From NCBI GenBank assembly GCA_937928685.1, contig CALGJU010000232.1, positions 1-38,593 of the forward strand: a DNA stretch of 38,593 nucleotides, given 5' to 3'. The position numbers were made by a program, and so were the translations under genes. Shown here piece after piece: positions 19,688-28,901 of the stretch. Position 1 is the first letter of the stretch; every line of letters begins with the position of its first letter. A model generated the notes under the pieces. That model did no database searches. It was not told the origin of the DNA and was given only the letters and a program-made list of their open reading frames with translations. The DNA comes from an uncultured Granulosicoccaceae bacterium. GTDB taxonomy: Bacteria; Pseudomonadota; Gammaproteobacteria; Granulosicoccales; Granulosicoccaceae.

Positions 19688-20236
19688 TTATACCTCCGTC
19701 ACTTCAGCCGCGCGCTCTTGTTCGTTAACTTTTAACGAGTAAATAATATCGCCGGAATTGCCATTGCGTTGGCGATCTGTCATGTTAAATTCATGCGCCA
19801 GGTTGTTCATAAACACGTTGTTTTCACTATCTGTTGTATACAGGTTTTTGACCCCGTTTATTTTCGCCTCAACGAGCAAAGAATCAAATAGCTCATGGGG
19901 AATCCGGGTTCCGCGGTATTTCTTTTGTACCACCATTCCCATTTCATGATCTCCGGTTTTGTTATTCAACCTATAAAACCCGATGGCGACCATTATTGAT
20001 TCAGTCCCCTCATAGGTAACTCTAAATACTTCAGAATCCGGATCATCGTCTTTACATAGTTGATTCAGTTTTATCTCAACACCGTTATTTTTATGCCCGT
20101 AAGCGTAAAACCCGGGTTTTTCCTGAACCTCTTTGATAGTCTGACCGGACAGGTCATTTTTCCCACGAAAAGGCGCTATTAGAAACATTTTCCCGTTTAG
20201 AAAAAACTCCTTACTTTCCTGACCCTTAGTTGCCAT
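19688..20236 (-). CDS. GNAT-like N-acetyltransferase (putative)
   Basis: Motif A-like MGMVVQKKYRGTRIPHELFDSLLVEAKINGVKNLYTTDSENNVFMNNLAHEFNMT. Confidence 0.55.
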   Translation of the reverse strand: MATKGQESKEFFLNGKMFLIAPFRGKNDLSGQTIKEVQEKPGFYAYGHKNNGVEIKLNQLCKDDDPDSEVFRVTYEGTESIMVAIGFYRLNNKTGDHEMGMVVQKKYRGTRIPHELFDSLLVEAKINGVKNLYTTDSENNVFMNNLAHEFNMTDRQRNGNSGDIIYSLKVNEQERAAEVTEV

Positions 20237-20339
20237 TTATTTCTCCCCAAGGTAGTTCCAACGACTATTCCAAGACCGGTTGGTCTCGCTCTTACAAAAA
20301 CTGATATGGCCAGTAGACACTATGCGCTTCTTATTCAGG

Positions 20340-20353
20340 TTGATTTACATCAA
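20340..20353. promoter_or_regulatory. FNR/Anr-like box TTGATttacATCAA (perfect)
   Basis: Exact match; divergent region between GNAT/cbpAM and the host-attachment-like gene. Confidence 0.75.
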
Positions 20354-20428
20354 GTCAGTCTGTTTGAGACGACGTGCAGCAATCCGCCTTGGCTCTGCGG
20401 TCACTAAATTTGATCTGTATTGCCCTTC

Positions 20429-20442
20429 TTGATCAAAATCAA
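20429..20442. promoter_or_regulatory. FNR/Anr-like box TTGATcaaaATCAA (perfect)
   Basis: Exact match; centred about 64 bp upstream of the ATG at 20500. Confidence 0.75.
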
Positions 20443-20499
20443 TTTGAATTCTAATACCGAGAGTAGATTGAGAGGCCAAGCAAAGTAAGGCGGAACATA

Positions 20500-20949
20500 A
20501 TGGCAATTCGTGATACCTGGGCAATAGCGGCTAATGGTGGTCGGGCAAAAATCGTAAGAAATCTTGGGTCTGAATCTGGTGAGCGGATAGATGCGTTTAA
20601 AACTGAACACACCAAGGCGGGTGACCTGATGACCGACCGTGCAGGTCGTACATTTTCAACAGTCGGCAAAAGCAGATCGGCCTTGGAACCACACTCAGAC
20701 CCGGTGCGCAATAACGAAAGGTTATTTGCAGAGCAGCTCACTGACTATCTGTTAAAGCATTTTACCGATAAGCAATTTGGGTCACTGGTGGTGACTGGCG
20801 CCCCGCGTACGCTGGGTGATCTTCGTGCGGCGTTTCCGACACGACTTACTGATTCAATAATTGTTGAAGCAGACAAGGACTATACGCAATTGTCTGACCA
20901 CGAGCTGCCGGGAAAAATACAGGCACTTGTGAAGCAGGCTACGACTTAG
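20500..20949 (+). CDS. 'Host attachment protein' family / bacterial eRF1-like (baeRF-type) protein
   Basis: TWAIAANGGRAKIVRN…LVVTGAPRTLGDLRAAFP…EADKDYTQLSDHELPGKI. Confidence 0.75.
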   Translation: MAIRDTWAIAANGGRAKIVRNLGSESGERIDAFKTEHTKAGDLMTDRAGRTFSTVGKSRSALEPHSDPVRNNERLFAEQLTDYLLKHFTDKQFGSLVVTGAPRTLGDLRAAFPTRLTDSIIVEADKDYTQLSDHELPGKIQALVKQATT

Positions 20950-21109
20950 GGTGTCTGGAGCTGTCGATGTATTAACAGAGGTTTGAAATGACAGACTGAC
21001 ATATTTTTAAATACACCTGGAATTAGAGAGGGGAGCCCGGGTAACTGTGCACAATTTCCAAGCTAACGTACCTAAATGAATGCAGAGGTAATCTCAGTAA
21101 CTCTTGCAA

Positions 21110-21511
21110 TTACCCGGCAACAGTATCAAAAAGCGCCCTGAGTACGTCACTTCGGCTTACCTGACCAAGCAGTTTATGGTTTTCAACAACTGGTATACGT
21201 CGAAAGCGACTGTTAATAAAATGTAAAGCGGCATCGGTGAGTTCTGTATCCGGAGCAATTGTTTCTACCGGGGACACCATATAGTCACTGACCAGTCCTC
21301 CCCACACGTGATGATAGTGAGCGTTCAATGCTGCTTTTAAGCAGTCGCGTTTTGATAGAACGGCGAGTAAATTTCCGTCACCATCAAGAACTGGTGCGCC
21401 AGAGATATTTCTTCTTAGCAATTCGGTGGTGGCACTGAGTATCTCGGTATCCGGCGTCACCGTATAGAGGTCAGTGATCATTATTTCTTTGATAAAATGT
21501 GGTTTAATCAT
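21110..21511 (-). CDS. Tandem CBS-domain protein
   Basis: ITDLYTVTPDTEILSATTELLRRNISGAPVLDGDGNLLAVLSKRDCL…YMVSPVETIAPDTELTDAALHFINSRFRRIPVVENHKLLGQVSRSDVLRAL. Confidence 0.9.
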   Translation of the reverse strand: MIKPHFIKEIMITDLYTVTPDTEILSATTELLRRNISGAPVLDGDGNLLAVLSKRDCLKAALNAHYHHVWGGLVSDYMVSPVETIAPDTELTDAALHFINSRFRRIPVVENHKLLGQVSRSDVLRALFDTVAG

Positions 21512-21680
21512 TGTGGGCTTCCGGGTGCGCTCCGTCGCAACCTGTAAGGCAGCTAGTGTTGGTGAGAAAGTGCACGCTACTGCAAGTCCTGTTTAGTGGC
21601 GTTCGCCTTGTTAGTATACCTATACCCAGTCCGGCTATCAGTACCGTAAACGCAACCAGGCATGCCAATAACTCAATCAT
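21504..21680 (-). CDS. NqrM-like (Na+-NQR maturation) small membrane protein
   Basis: 58 aa after start re-set: MIELLACLVAFTVLIAGLGIGILTRRTPLNRTCSSVHFLTNTSCLTGCDGAHPEAHND; TM plus Cys-rich tail, adjacent to apbE and nqr genes. Confidence 0.55.
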   Translation of the reverse strand: MIELLACLVAFTVLIAGLGIGILTRRTPLNRTCSSVHFLTNTSCLTGCDGAHPEAHND

Positions 21681-21702
21681 AAATTCACCTCTATAAAGCG
21701 GT

Positions 21703-22674
21703 TCATATAATGTTGCCGATGATAGTAAAAGCGCCTGCATTATTATTGTCATTTTTGTCTATAAGCAGGGCGTCTAGTTTGTTCTGCGTAGCGTATGCAA
21801 TAGATTTGTTTTTTCCCATAGTGAATAACGCCGTTGACCAGGCGTCGGCCAACATCGCACTGGGGTGGAAAACAGACACCGAGAACAGATCTGTATCTAC
21901 GACCGACAGTGTAGATGGGTTGATCAGATGACTATAAGTATTATTGAGGTAGTCAAAACTGTTTTGCTTAACACCAGAGGTGGCAATAGAACGATTATCT
22001 AAGGTTGCCAAAAACGGCACATCGGTGGTGGTTTCAATGGCGATCTTCCAGTATCGCCCGCTGGGGTGGCGTCCCTTTGCTACTAACTCTCCGCCGAGTT
22101 CAAAAAGAAAGTGTTTATAGCCAAGGTCAGTAAGGTGGTGTGCGATTTTATCAAGCGCAAAGCCTTTTGCTATTCCGCACAGATCGACTGTTGCACCTTC
22201 CCGCCGCTTGGTGATTGCGTCATCAGTGAGTGACAGGTCATGGTAGCGGCAGTGCCTGCTTCCGGTGATGGGACCAAAACCGTATTGATTTACATGCGGT
22301 CCAACCGTTGGATCAAACGCGCCGTCTGACTGTATTGCTACATCGAGTGCGGCCTTTGTCACGGTATAACACCAGGGCGACAGTGGCTGACTGTAAGCGC
22401 TGTGGCTATGATGATTGAAGCGGGATACTTCAGAGTCTGGCAAATAGGGAGACATCGACTGGTCTACTTTTTTGAGCGTAGTGTGCACTGCGTTGATTGC
22501 CTTGTGCACTGGATACTCTGGCAAGAGGGTCAACTGCCAGCTGGTGCCCAATGCCGCTCCCTTACAGGTGATAAGGCCGTCTTTATTGTATTCATCTGCA
22601 ATGATTGATGGGCATATCACAGCACCCCCTAATCCAACAGCTGCTGTAACGAAATTGCGTCTGTCTATGTTCAT
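21703..22674 (-). CDS. apbE: ApbE-type FAD:protein FMN transferase
   Basis: LGTSWQLTL…SRFN…VDLCGIAKGFALDKIAHHL…LFELGGELVAKG…SVFHPSAMLADAWSTALF. Confidence 0.92.
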   Translation of the reverse strand: MNIDRRNFVTAAVGLGGAVICPSIIADEYNKDGLITCKGAALGTSWQLTLLPEYPVHKAINAVHTTLKKVDQSMSPYLPDSEVSRFNHHSHSAYSQPLSPWCYTVTKAALDVAIQSDGAFDPTVGPHVNQYGFGPITGSRHCRYHDLSLTDDAITKRREGATVDLCGIAKGFALDKIAHHLTDLGYKHFLFELGGELVAKGRHPSGRYWKIAIETTTDVPFLATLDNRSIATSGVKQNSFDYLNNTYSHLINPSTLSVVDTDLFSVSVFHPSAMLADAWSTALFTMGKNKSIAYATQNKLDALLIDKNDNNNAGAFTIIGNII

Positions 22675-22677
22675 ACG

Positions 22678-23892
22678 TTAGATCTCGAAGTTGTCAGAGT
22701 AGATGTGGGCTTCATCAATACCTGCCTGCTTCAACATGGTGATGACTGCTTTTAGCATCAATGGGGGCCCACACAAGTAGTAGTCGCACTGGTCTGCTTG
22801 TGGGTTGCCATCAATAAATTGTTGCCGCACTACGTCGTGAATAAATCCTCTCTCTCCCGACCATTGATCGTTCGTTGCTGGCTCTGAAAGCGCTACGGTC
22901 CATGTAAAATGCTTGTTGTTTTGTGCCAACTGATCGAATTCTTTCTGGAAAAAAAGATCTGTCAGACTGCGGGCTCCGTAGAAAAACCGGATGTCCTGAT
23001 TTGTGTTGTCTCTAACCTGCTGATGGATAATAGCCCGTAGCGGCGCCATGCCCACACCACCGCCAATGAGCACCATAGGTCGACGATGGTCGTGCACGGT
23101 AAAATCACCAAACGGTCCACTGATCTCCACTTGATCATTATTCTGCAAGCTGAATAGCCAGCTTGAGACTTTACCTGGTGGCAGGTCAGTAGATTGAGGT
23201 GGCAATGCCAGGCGGATTAACAGCACAATATGCCGTTTATCTTGTGTGTGATTAGCAATTGAGTAGGCGCGAGTTTCGGCAACGTCACTGTGTACAGTCA
23301 ATCTTGAGAGGTTCATCTGCTGCCATTGTTCCCGGTACCGATCATCAACGTGGAAATCGCTGAATTTGCATGCAAATGGCGGGGTAGTTACCTGTACATA
23401 TGCACCTGCGTCAAAGTAAAACTCTGCATCTGCTGGAAGCTCGAGAGTGATCTCTTTTATTAGTGGTGATAGATATTTTGAGGATGTGACGGTGCAATTC
23501 CAGTGTTGCGCTGTGAAGACTTCTTCGGCAACGGTAATTTCCAGGTCATCGCGTACTGTTAGCTGACAGGCAAGCCGTACACCGCGTTCGCATTCTGTGT
23601 CGCTGAGCCTGCCACGTTCAGTGGGCAATACTGAACCACCTCCTGCGGTGACAGTGACTTTGCATAAGCCGCAAGTACCGGCTCCGGCACAGCCAGAGGG
23701 CAATAGAATATTTTCAGATGCCAGTGCGTCAAGAAGTTTGCTACCAGCGTGCGCTGGTAGTTTACGTGAATGGTTCACCATTACGCTCACTAACCGATCA
23801 GGCAATAATGCACGTCGAATCTGCTGCACCAGTAGCGACAGAAAAACCACAAGCGTTGTGATTATGATTGTGGCTAGAATAATAGTATTCAT
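22678..23892 (-). CDS. nqrF: NqrF-type NADH dehydrogenase/ferredoxin subunit
   Basis: 2Fe-2S motif [10 protein letters not shown]…C; RAYSIAN FAD motif; [15 protein letters not shown] motif; C-terminal YYLCGPPLM. Confidence 0.93.
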   Translation of the reverse strand: MNTIILATIIITTLVVFLSLLVQQIRRALLPDRLVSVMVNHSRKLPAHAGSKLLDALASENILLPSGCAGAGTCGLCKVTVTAGGGSVLPTERGRLSDTECERGVRLACQLTVRDDLEITVAEEVFTAQHWNCTVTSSKYLSPLIKEITLELPADAEFYFDAGAYVQVTTPPFACKFSDFHVDDRYREQWQQMNLSRLTVHSDVAETRAYSIANHTQDKRHIVLLIRLALPPQSTDLPPGKVSSWLFSLQNNDQVEISGPFGDFTVHDHRRPMVLIGGGVGMAPLRAIIHQQVRDNTNQDIRFFYGARSLTDLFFQKEFDQLAQNNKHFTWTVALSEPATNDQWSGERGFIHDVVRQQFIDGNPQADQCDYYLCGPPLMLKAVITMLKQAGIDEAHIYSDNFEI

Positions 23893-24482
23893 GAAAGAGT
23901 AAACGCTGAAAAGCCCATCGATATCAGGCCGGTGATGATAAACGCCAGCCCAAGACCACGTAGTCCGTCAGGTATGCGCTGTTGGTTCAGGCGTTCCCGG
24001 ATGGCGGCGAATAGTACTACGGCCAGCGCCCATCCAACCCCACTGCCAAAGCCGTAGGCAATACTTTCGGTAAAATTGTAGTGCCGCTCTACCATGAAAA
24101 GACTGGCACCGAGGATTGCACAGTTAACGGTAATTAGTGGCAGAAAAACACCCAGTGCACTATATAGAGCGGGCGAAAACCGGTCGAGTACTACCTCAAG
24201 TATTTGCACCATCGCCGCGATAATCCCAATAAACGCAATGAGCTTGAGGAACGATAAATCCTGATTCGCTATGCCTGCCCATTGCAATGCGTTTTCTGAC
24301 AGCAGGGTGTGAAATACCAGATTGTTCAGCGGTACGGTGATGGTCTGAACCACAATAATAGCAACGCCAAGTCCGGCTGCTGTTTCAACGCGGCTGGAAA
24401 CAGCCATGAAGGTGCACATGCCAAGGAAGAAAGACAGCGCTAGATTGTCTGAAAATATAGCGCTGATGATGATATCGATCAT
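23889..24482 (-). CDS. nqrE: NqrE-type membrane subunit
   Basis: [52 protein letters not shown]. Confidence 0.93.
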   Translation of the reverse strand: MIDIIISAIFSDNLALSFFLGMCTFMAVSSRVETAAGLGVAIIVVQTITVPLNNLVFHTLLSENALQWAGIANQDLSFLKLIAFIGIIAAMVQILEVVLDRFSPALYSALGVFLPLITVNCAILGASLFMVERHYNFTESIAYGFGSGVGWALAVVLFAAIRERLNQQRIPDGLRGLGLAFIITGLISMGFSAFTLS

Positions 24483-25156
24483 GATCCACCCTCGCGACTT
24501 GTAGCGCTTACTGGCGGCGTGTTGTGCAATGTGATTTTTGCCGGTTCCACCTGTTCGGTTTTAATGCTCCGGATGCCCCATATCAGTAGACCGATAATAA
24601 AGAAAGCACTAGGTGCTTTTTGCATGAAAGCCATCGGCTCAAACCAACCCCCATGTTCAGCCAGTGGCAGCAGAGGAATACCCAGCAGAGTCCCCATACC
24701 CAGTATTTCTCGTATGCTTGCGACAAAAATCAGTATTAGGCTATAGCCCGCGGCGTTACCCAGTGCATCTAATATGCTTGGCACAACGTCATTGTGCATA
24801 GCAAACCCTTCGGTACGTCCCATCACCAGACAGTTAGTGACTATCAGACTGACAAATATTGATAACACCTGGCTGATCTCGAAAAACCACGCTTGTAGTA
24901 TTTGATCAATTACGATCACCATCGAGGCGATAATGGTGATCTGAATAATCAATCGGATAGACGACGGAATATGATGACGTATAGCACTGATAATCCCACT
25001 GCTGACAGTCAACACCACAATCACGGCGATACACATCGTTAACGCAGTTTTTAAGTTCGTGGTAACGGCCAGTGCCGAACAGATGCCAAGCATTTGTATC
25101 GTGATTGGATTATTGTTGAGCAATGGCTCAAACAGATAACGCCGCCAATAGGTCAT
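24479..25156 (-). CDS. nqrD: NqrD-type membrane subunit
   Basis: [45 protein letters not shown]. Confidence 0.93.
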   Translation of the reverse strand: MTYWRRYLFEPLLNNNPITIQMLGICSALAVTTNLKTALTMCIAVIVVLTVSSGIISAIRHHIPSSIRLIIQITIIASMVIVIDQILQAWFFEISQVLSIFVSLIVTNCLVMGRTEGFAMHNDVVPSILDALGNAAGYSLILIFVASIREILGMGTLLGIPLLPLAEHGGWFEPMAFMQKAPSAFFIIGLLIWGIRSIKTEQVEPAKITLHNTPPVSATSREGGS

Positions 25157-25977
25157 TAGCTCGCCCTCATAGGAATTTCACCTGTACGGAGCTTGTCTAA
25201 AAACGGTGCAAAACCATAGTCACCCAGCCAGAACTGAATCATTGAATTTATCCCGAGCCCGGTGCGGGTGGCGCCGCTGATACCGTCAACTTCATTCGCA
25301 TTGGTGGCTTTCCCGGTGACCACACTCAGTGCGACATCACCGTTCTCGTTGTGAAGTTGTTTTTGTGCCCATAATTGCTGCCACGCAGTTTCTGTGATTC
25401 GTGCACCTATACCCGGGGTTTCAGCTTGTTCAAACACAGACAGCGCGACGACGGTATTGAGATCACCCGAAAGGGTTAGCCAGGCTCGAATGGTTGACTG
25501 ATACCCTCGGCCGTAAATCGGTAACACCAATAGATCTAACACGCCCTTCTTTTGTAGTAGGTGAACTTCTATCAGATTCGGCCGTTGCTCGATGCCTGCA
25601 ATATCTATGGAGTCATCAAGCGCTAACGTATATATCTCAGCGTTACTATTGTCCGAGACCGTCAGCGCCTGCGCCTTGAAGTTTTCTATTTGTGCCGGCT
25701 CAGCGGCCGTCCCGGTATTAAGATCAATGAAGAGTGATTGCAGCGTGTCTGCATCACTGTTCTGCAACACATCTTTTAAGCCTGGAAGTGACGACAACAT
25801 CGTATCCATACGTTGTTGCCGAAAAGCTTCTTGGTTCGCCTGTCGTTGAGGTTTTAAAAGTACAGCGGTTGCAGACACTGTTAACGCGCAGGTCACGCCG
25901 ACAAGTGTTGCCATGCAAAACGCCTTTGCCGTGCTGTCGTTAGGCATGTTGTGAAACTTTCGACTAATCCACGACAT
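25156..25977 (-). CDS. nqrC: NqrC-type FMN-binding subunit
   Basis: Flavinylation motif DGISGATRTGLGINSMIQFWLGDYGFAPFL; EQAETPGIGARI. Confidence 0.9.
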   Translation of the reverse strand: MSWISRKFHNMPNDSTAKAFCMATLVGVTCALTVSATAVLLKPQRQANQEAFRQQRMDTMLSSLPGLKDVLQNSDADTLQSLFIDLNTGTAAEPAQIENFKAQALTVSDNSNAEIYTLALDDSIDIAGIEQRPNLIEVHLLQKKGVLDLLVLPIYGRGYQSTIRAWLTLSGDLNTVVALSVFEQAETPGIGARITETAWQQLWAQKQLHNENGDVALSVVTGKATNANEVDGISGATRTGLGINSMIQFWLGDYGFAPFLDKLRTGEIPMRAS

Positions 25978-26782
25978 TTTGAGAACCTCCCTTAAGTTTG
26001 ACGTTGGTCGCGCTGACCATATAATCGATCAAAGGGGTTGCAACACTGGCAAGTAGAATAATAAACACTGTTTTCTCGAGTGACAGCCAGTGGCTTTGCA
26101 GCACTTGCATTGCAATGCCGATTAGCGCACCGATAATTATTCGCCCAGGCAAAGTACGTGGCATAACCGCTGAATCACTGGCCACAAACAACAGGCACAT
26201 AACCACCGCGGTGGACGGGGAATAGGAAACCGGCGAACCTCCGGTCATAGCGACCGTAAGTAAGTAGCCGATGGGCACTGCCAGTAAATACGGTATATCA
26301 ATGAATCGATACCATAGAAACAGTGCTGCCGGTAGTGTGAGAACTACCACGGGATAGGTATTTAGCGGGGACATCGCGTCTGTTTTAAATGCGTAAAACA
26401 GGAAGGCGAGCCCGGTGATCACGGGATTTACAAAGCTGTCGCCACGTCCGCCGAATATCTGTTCACCAATCACAGTGCCGAAGCTCACAATCAACACCAG
26501 TTGCCATGAACTCAGGTCAATTGGTAGCAAAAGAGTAAAAAACAACGCTGATACCAGCAAATCAACACCTGGTGTTTCAGACCGACCCCTTGCAAATAAC
26601 CAACCCCAGAAAAAAACGGTTAGCGAAATCACTGCAAGCTTTACAAGCAAGGCAGGCTGAATTGCAAACAGTGGTAGTGTCAGTATCGTGAGAACAACAC
26701 TCTTTACGATATCCTCTGAAAAAACCCGACCATAAATAGTGACGCTACCCGCAGAGTAGGGTGTGTGGAGATTTGTCTGCAT
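25964..26782 (-). CDS. Short NqrB-like membrane subunit lacking the SGAT flavinylation motif
   Basis: FGTVIGEQIFGGRGDSFVNPVITGLAFLFYAF aligns by eye with NqrB GGTG.NFLNPAL.GRAFLFFAY; only 272 aa and no S/TGAT motif. Confidence 0.8.
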   Translation of the reverse strand: MQTNLHTPYSAGSVTIYGRVFSEDIVKSVVLTILTLPLFAIQPALLVKLAVISLTVFFWGWLFARGRSETPGVDLLVSALFFTLLLPIDLSSWQLVLIVSFGTVIGEQIFGGRGDSFVNPVITGLAFLFYAFKTDAMSPLNTYPVVVLTLPAALFLWYRFIDIPYLLAVPIGYLLTVAMTGGSPVSYSPSTAVVMCLLFVASDSAVMPRTLPGRIIIGALIGIAMQVLQSHWLSLEKTVFIILLASVATPLIDYMVSATNVKLKGGSQNVVD

Positions 26783-26872
26783 TATCTTTGCACTTTACCG
26801 TTGTGGAGCACGTAACGTTTTGCGATCAATACGACTGTATAGAGAATTAGACACTACCGTTGCAGGCTGGAT

Positions 26873-26886
26873 TTGATCCATATCAG
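26873..26886. promoter_or_regulatory. FNR/Anr-like box TTGATccatATCAG (1 mismatch)
   Basis: Read directly, upstream of the nqrB-like gene. Confidence 0.5.
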
Positions 26887-26957
26887 TTATGCCGAATAGA
26901 AGTACTAAACAGGTTCGACGTTGTGCTTGCTTCCACACCCGGCACACCCTGAACAAT

Positions 26958-26971
26958 TTGATGTCAATCAA
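26958..26971. promoter_or_regulatory. FNR/Anr-like box TTGATgtcaATCAA (perfect)
   Basis: Exact match; divergent nqrB-like/efflux-adaptor region. Confidence 0.75.
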
Positions 26972-27072
26972 GCCTTCATCTCAGCGTTAATTCACAATGC
27001 ATCAAAGACTTTTCTGTGGAGCTGCACTTCATTTATATGTTGGCTGCACAAAGGATTAAACGGATTCAATGC

Positions 27073-28206
27073 ATGAAAATTAAAACACTGGTGTTATTGG
27101 GTATCGCAGTGATCATCGCTGGCGCCATCTATTTTCAAACCTCGCATGAGGACGCAGTAGAGGTAGTTACGGTCACTGTAGACAGAGGAGAAGTGATTGC
27201 ATCTGTATCCAACACTCGCGCCGGTACAGTGAATACCTGCAACCGGGCACGTATTTCACCTATGCACAGTGGTCAGATAAGCTCCCTTACTGTGCGACCA
27301 GGTGACAAAGTCCAACAGGGGCAAATATTGCTGACACTTTGGAATCAGGATGTCGCAGCGCAGCTGAAGCTATCGAAACAGGAAAAGAACGTCGCCACAG
27401 CTCGGGCAGATGAAATGTGTGCAATGTCCAGAGTAGCCAGCAGTGAAGCCGACAGAATAGGCGTGCTGGTAGAGCAGAAAATGATCTCTGATGAACGTGC
27501 TGATTTTATCGTTGGGGAGGCGCGTGCCAAAGTCGCTGGTTGCAGAGCCATGCGTCACATGATCGACGTGAGCTCTGCAAAGATTGAAATTGCTGAAGCA
27601 CACGTTGAGCAAACGATACTAAGAGCGCCGTTTGATGGCACGGTAGCCGAAGTCAATGGCGAAGTGGGAGAAATCGTTACTGCCTCACCTGTCGGGGTCG
27701 CGACTCTCCCCGCAGTGGATTTAATTGACGATTCCTGCACCTATGTCAAAGCGCCTATAGACGAGGTAGATGCGCCTGACATCCGCGCGGGCATGCCAGC
27801 CAGAATATCGCTTGATGCTTTTTCAGATAGGACTTTCCCCGGCACTGTGAAACGTGTTGCCCCCTATGTGCTGGATCTCGAAAAGCAAGCCAGAACAGTA
27901 GAGATAGAGGTTGAGTTTGATCAACCTTCTGAAGAATTGTTACCGGGCTACAGCGCAGATGTTGAGGTGATTCTAGACACCCGCCGTGACGTTCTGCGAA
28001 TCCCGACACAGGCGCTAAAAAACAGTGATCGAGTGATGACGATTGATGCGACAGGAGTACTTGCCGAACAGCCAGTTAAGACCGGTTTAAGTAATTGGCA
28101 GGTCACCGAGATTACAGATGGCCTTGAACAGGGGCAATCGATTGTGCTTTCTATTGATCGGCAGGGTGTAGAGGCCGGTGCTGCAGCGGTGGCGACAGAA
28201 GAGTAA
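27073..28206 (+). CDS. HlyD/MacA-type periplasmic adaptor of an ABC efflux system
   Basis: ISPMHSGQISSLTVRPGDKVQQGQILLTLWN; ILRAPFDGTVAEVNGEVGEIV; start set at 27073. Confidence 0.85.
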   Translation: MKIKTLVLLGIAVIIAGAIYFQTSHEDAVEVVTVTVDRGEVIASVSNTRAGTVNTCNRARISPMHSGQISSLTVRPGDKVQQGQILLTLWNQDVAAQLKLSKQEKNVATARADEMCAMSRVASSEADRIGVLVEQKMISDERADFIVGEARAKVAGCRAMRHMIDVSSAKIEIAEAHVEQTILRAPFDGTVAEVNGEVGEIVTASPVGVATLPAVDLIDDSCTYVKAPIDEVDAPDIRAGMPARISLDAFSDRTFPGTVKRVAPYVLDLEKQARTVEIEVEFDQPSEELLPGYSADVEVILDTRRDVLRIPTQALKNSDRVMTIDATGVLAEQPVKTGLSNWQVTEITDGLEQGQSIVLSIDRQGVEAGAAAVATEE

Positions 28207-28211
28207 GGCAA

Positions 28212-28901
28212 GTGTTGATACAACTAGATGGGATACAAAGAATATTTCAGGTCGGTAGTGAGCAAGTGCATGCGCTACAGGACATCGATTTGCTTATAGA
28301 CAAAGGCGAGTATCTGTCTTTGATGGGGCCTTCCGGTTCGGGAAAATCAACGCTTCTGAATTTACTCGGTTTACTGGACAGGCCGAGCGCCGGTTCCTAT
28401 CTGTTTGACCAGCGTGATACCACTACACTTGATGATTCAGAACAAGCACATATCAGGAACAGTCGAATTGGATTTGTATTTCAGTTCTTCCATTTGATCC
28501 AGCGACTGACAGCTTTTGAAAATGTTGAGCTGCCGTTGATGCTCAGAGGCGTGCCAGCTTCAAAGCGTCGTGAGCAGGTTCGTGCCGCACTAGATGGTAT
28601 GGGTCTGACAGATCGCTTTGATCATAGACCAGACCAACTCTCCGGTGGGCAACGACAACGTGTTGCCATTGCACGCGCCACGGTAACCAGCCCTAATCTT
28701 ATATTGGCTGACGAGCCGACCGGAAACCTTGACCGAAAATCGGGTAATGAAGTGATTGAAATACTGGAGCAGCTTAACTCGCAGGGAATGACGCTGATTG
28801 TAGTCACCCATGATGCGGCCATCGGTCGGCGTGCAAAAAGACAATTAAAAATGGTAGACGGACGCATTGTTGAAGACATACAAAAGCAACCTGCATTATG
28901 A
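28212..28901 (+). CDS. ABC transporter ATP-binding protein (MacB/LolD-type), GTG start
   Basis: Walker A GPSGSGKST, signature LSGGQRQRVAIARA, Walker B LILADEPTGNLD. Confidence 0.93.
   Translation: MLIQLDGIQRIFQVGSEQVHALQDIDLLIDKGEYLSLMGPSGSGKSTLLNLLGLLDRPSAGSYLFDQRDTTTLDDSEQAHIRNSRIGFVFQFFHLIQRLTAFENVELPLMLRGVPASKRREQVRAALDGMGLTDRFDHRPDQLSGGQRQRVAIARATVTSPNLILADEPTGNLDRKSGNEVIEILEQLNSQGMTLIVVTHDAAIGRRAKRQLKMVDGRIVEDIQKQPAL

Noticed and set aside
26783-27072. Possible hidden nqrA or nqrB N-terminal extension upstream of the nqrB-like gene
   Set aside because: The gap is under 300 bp, with FNR-like boxes and no suitable minus-strand frame in the ORF track.
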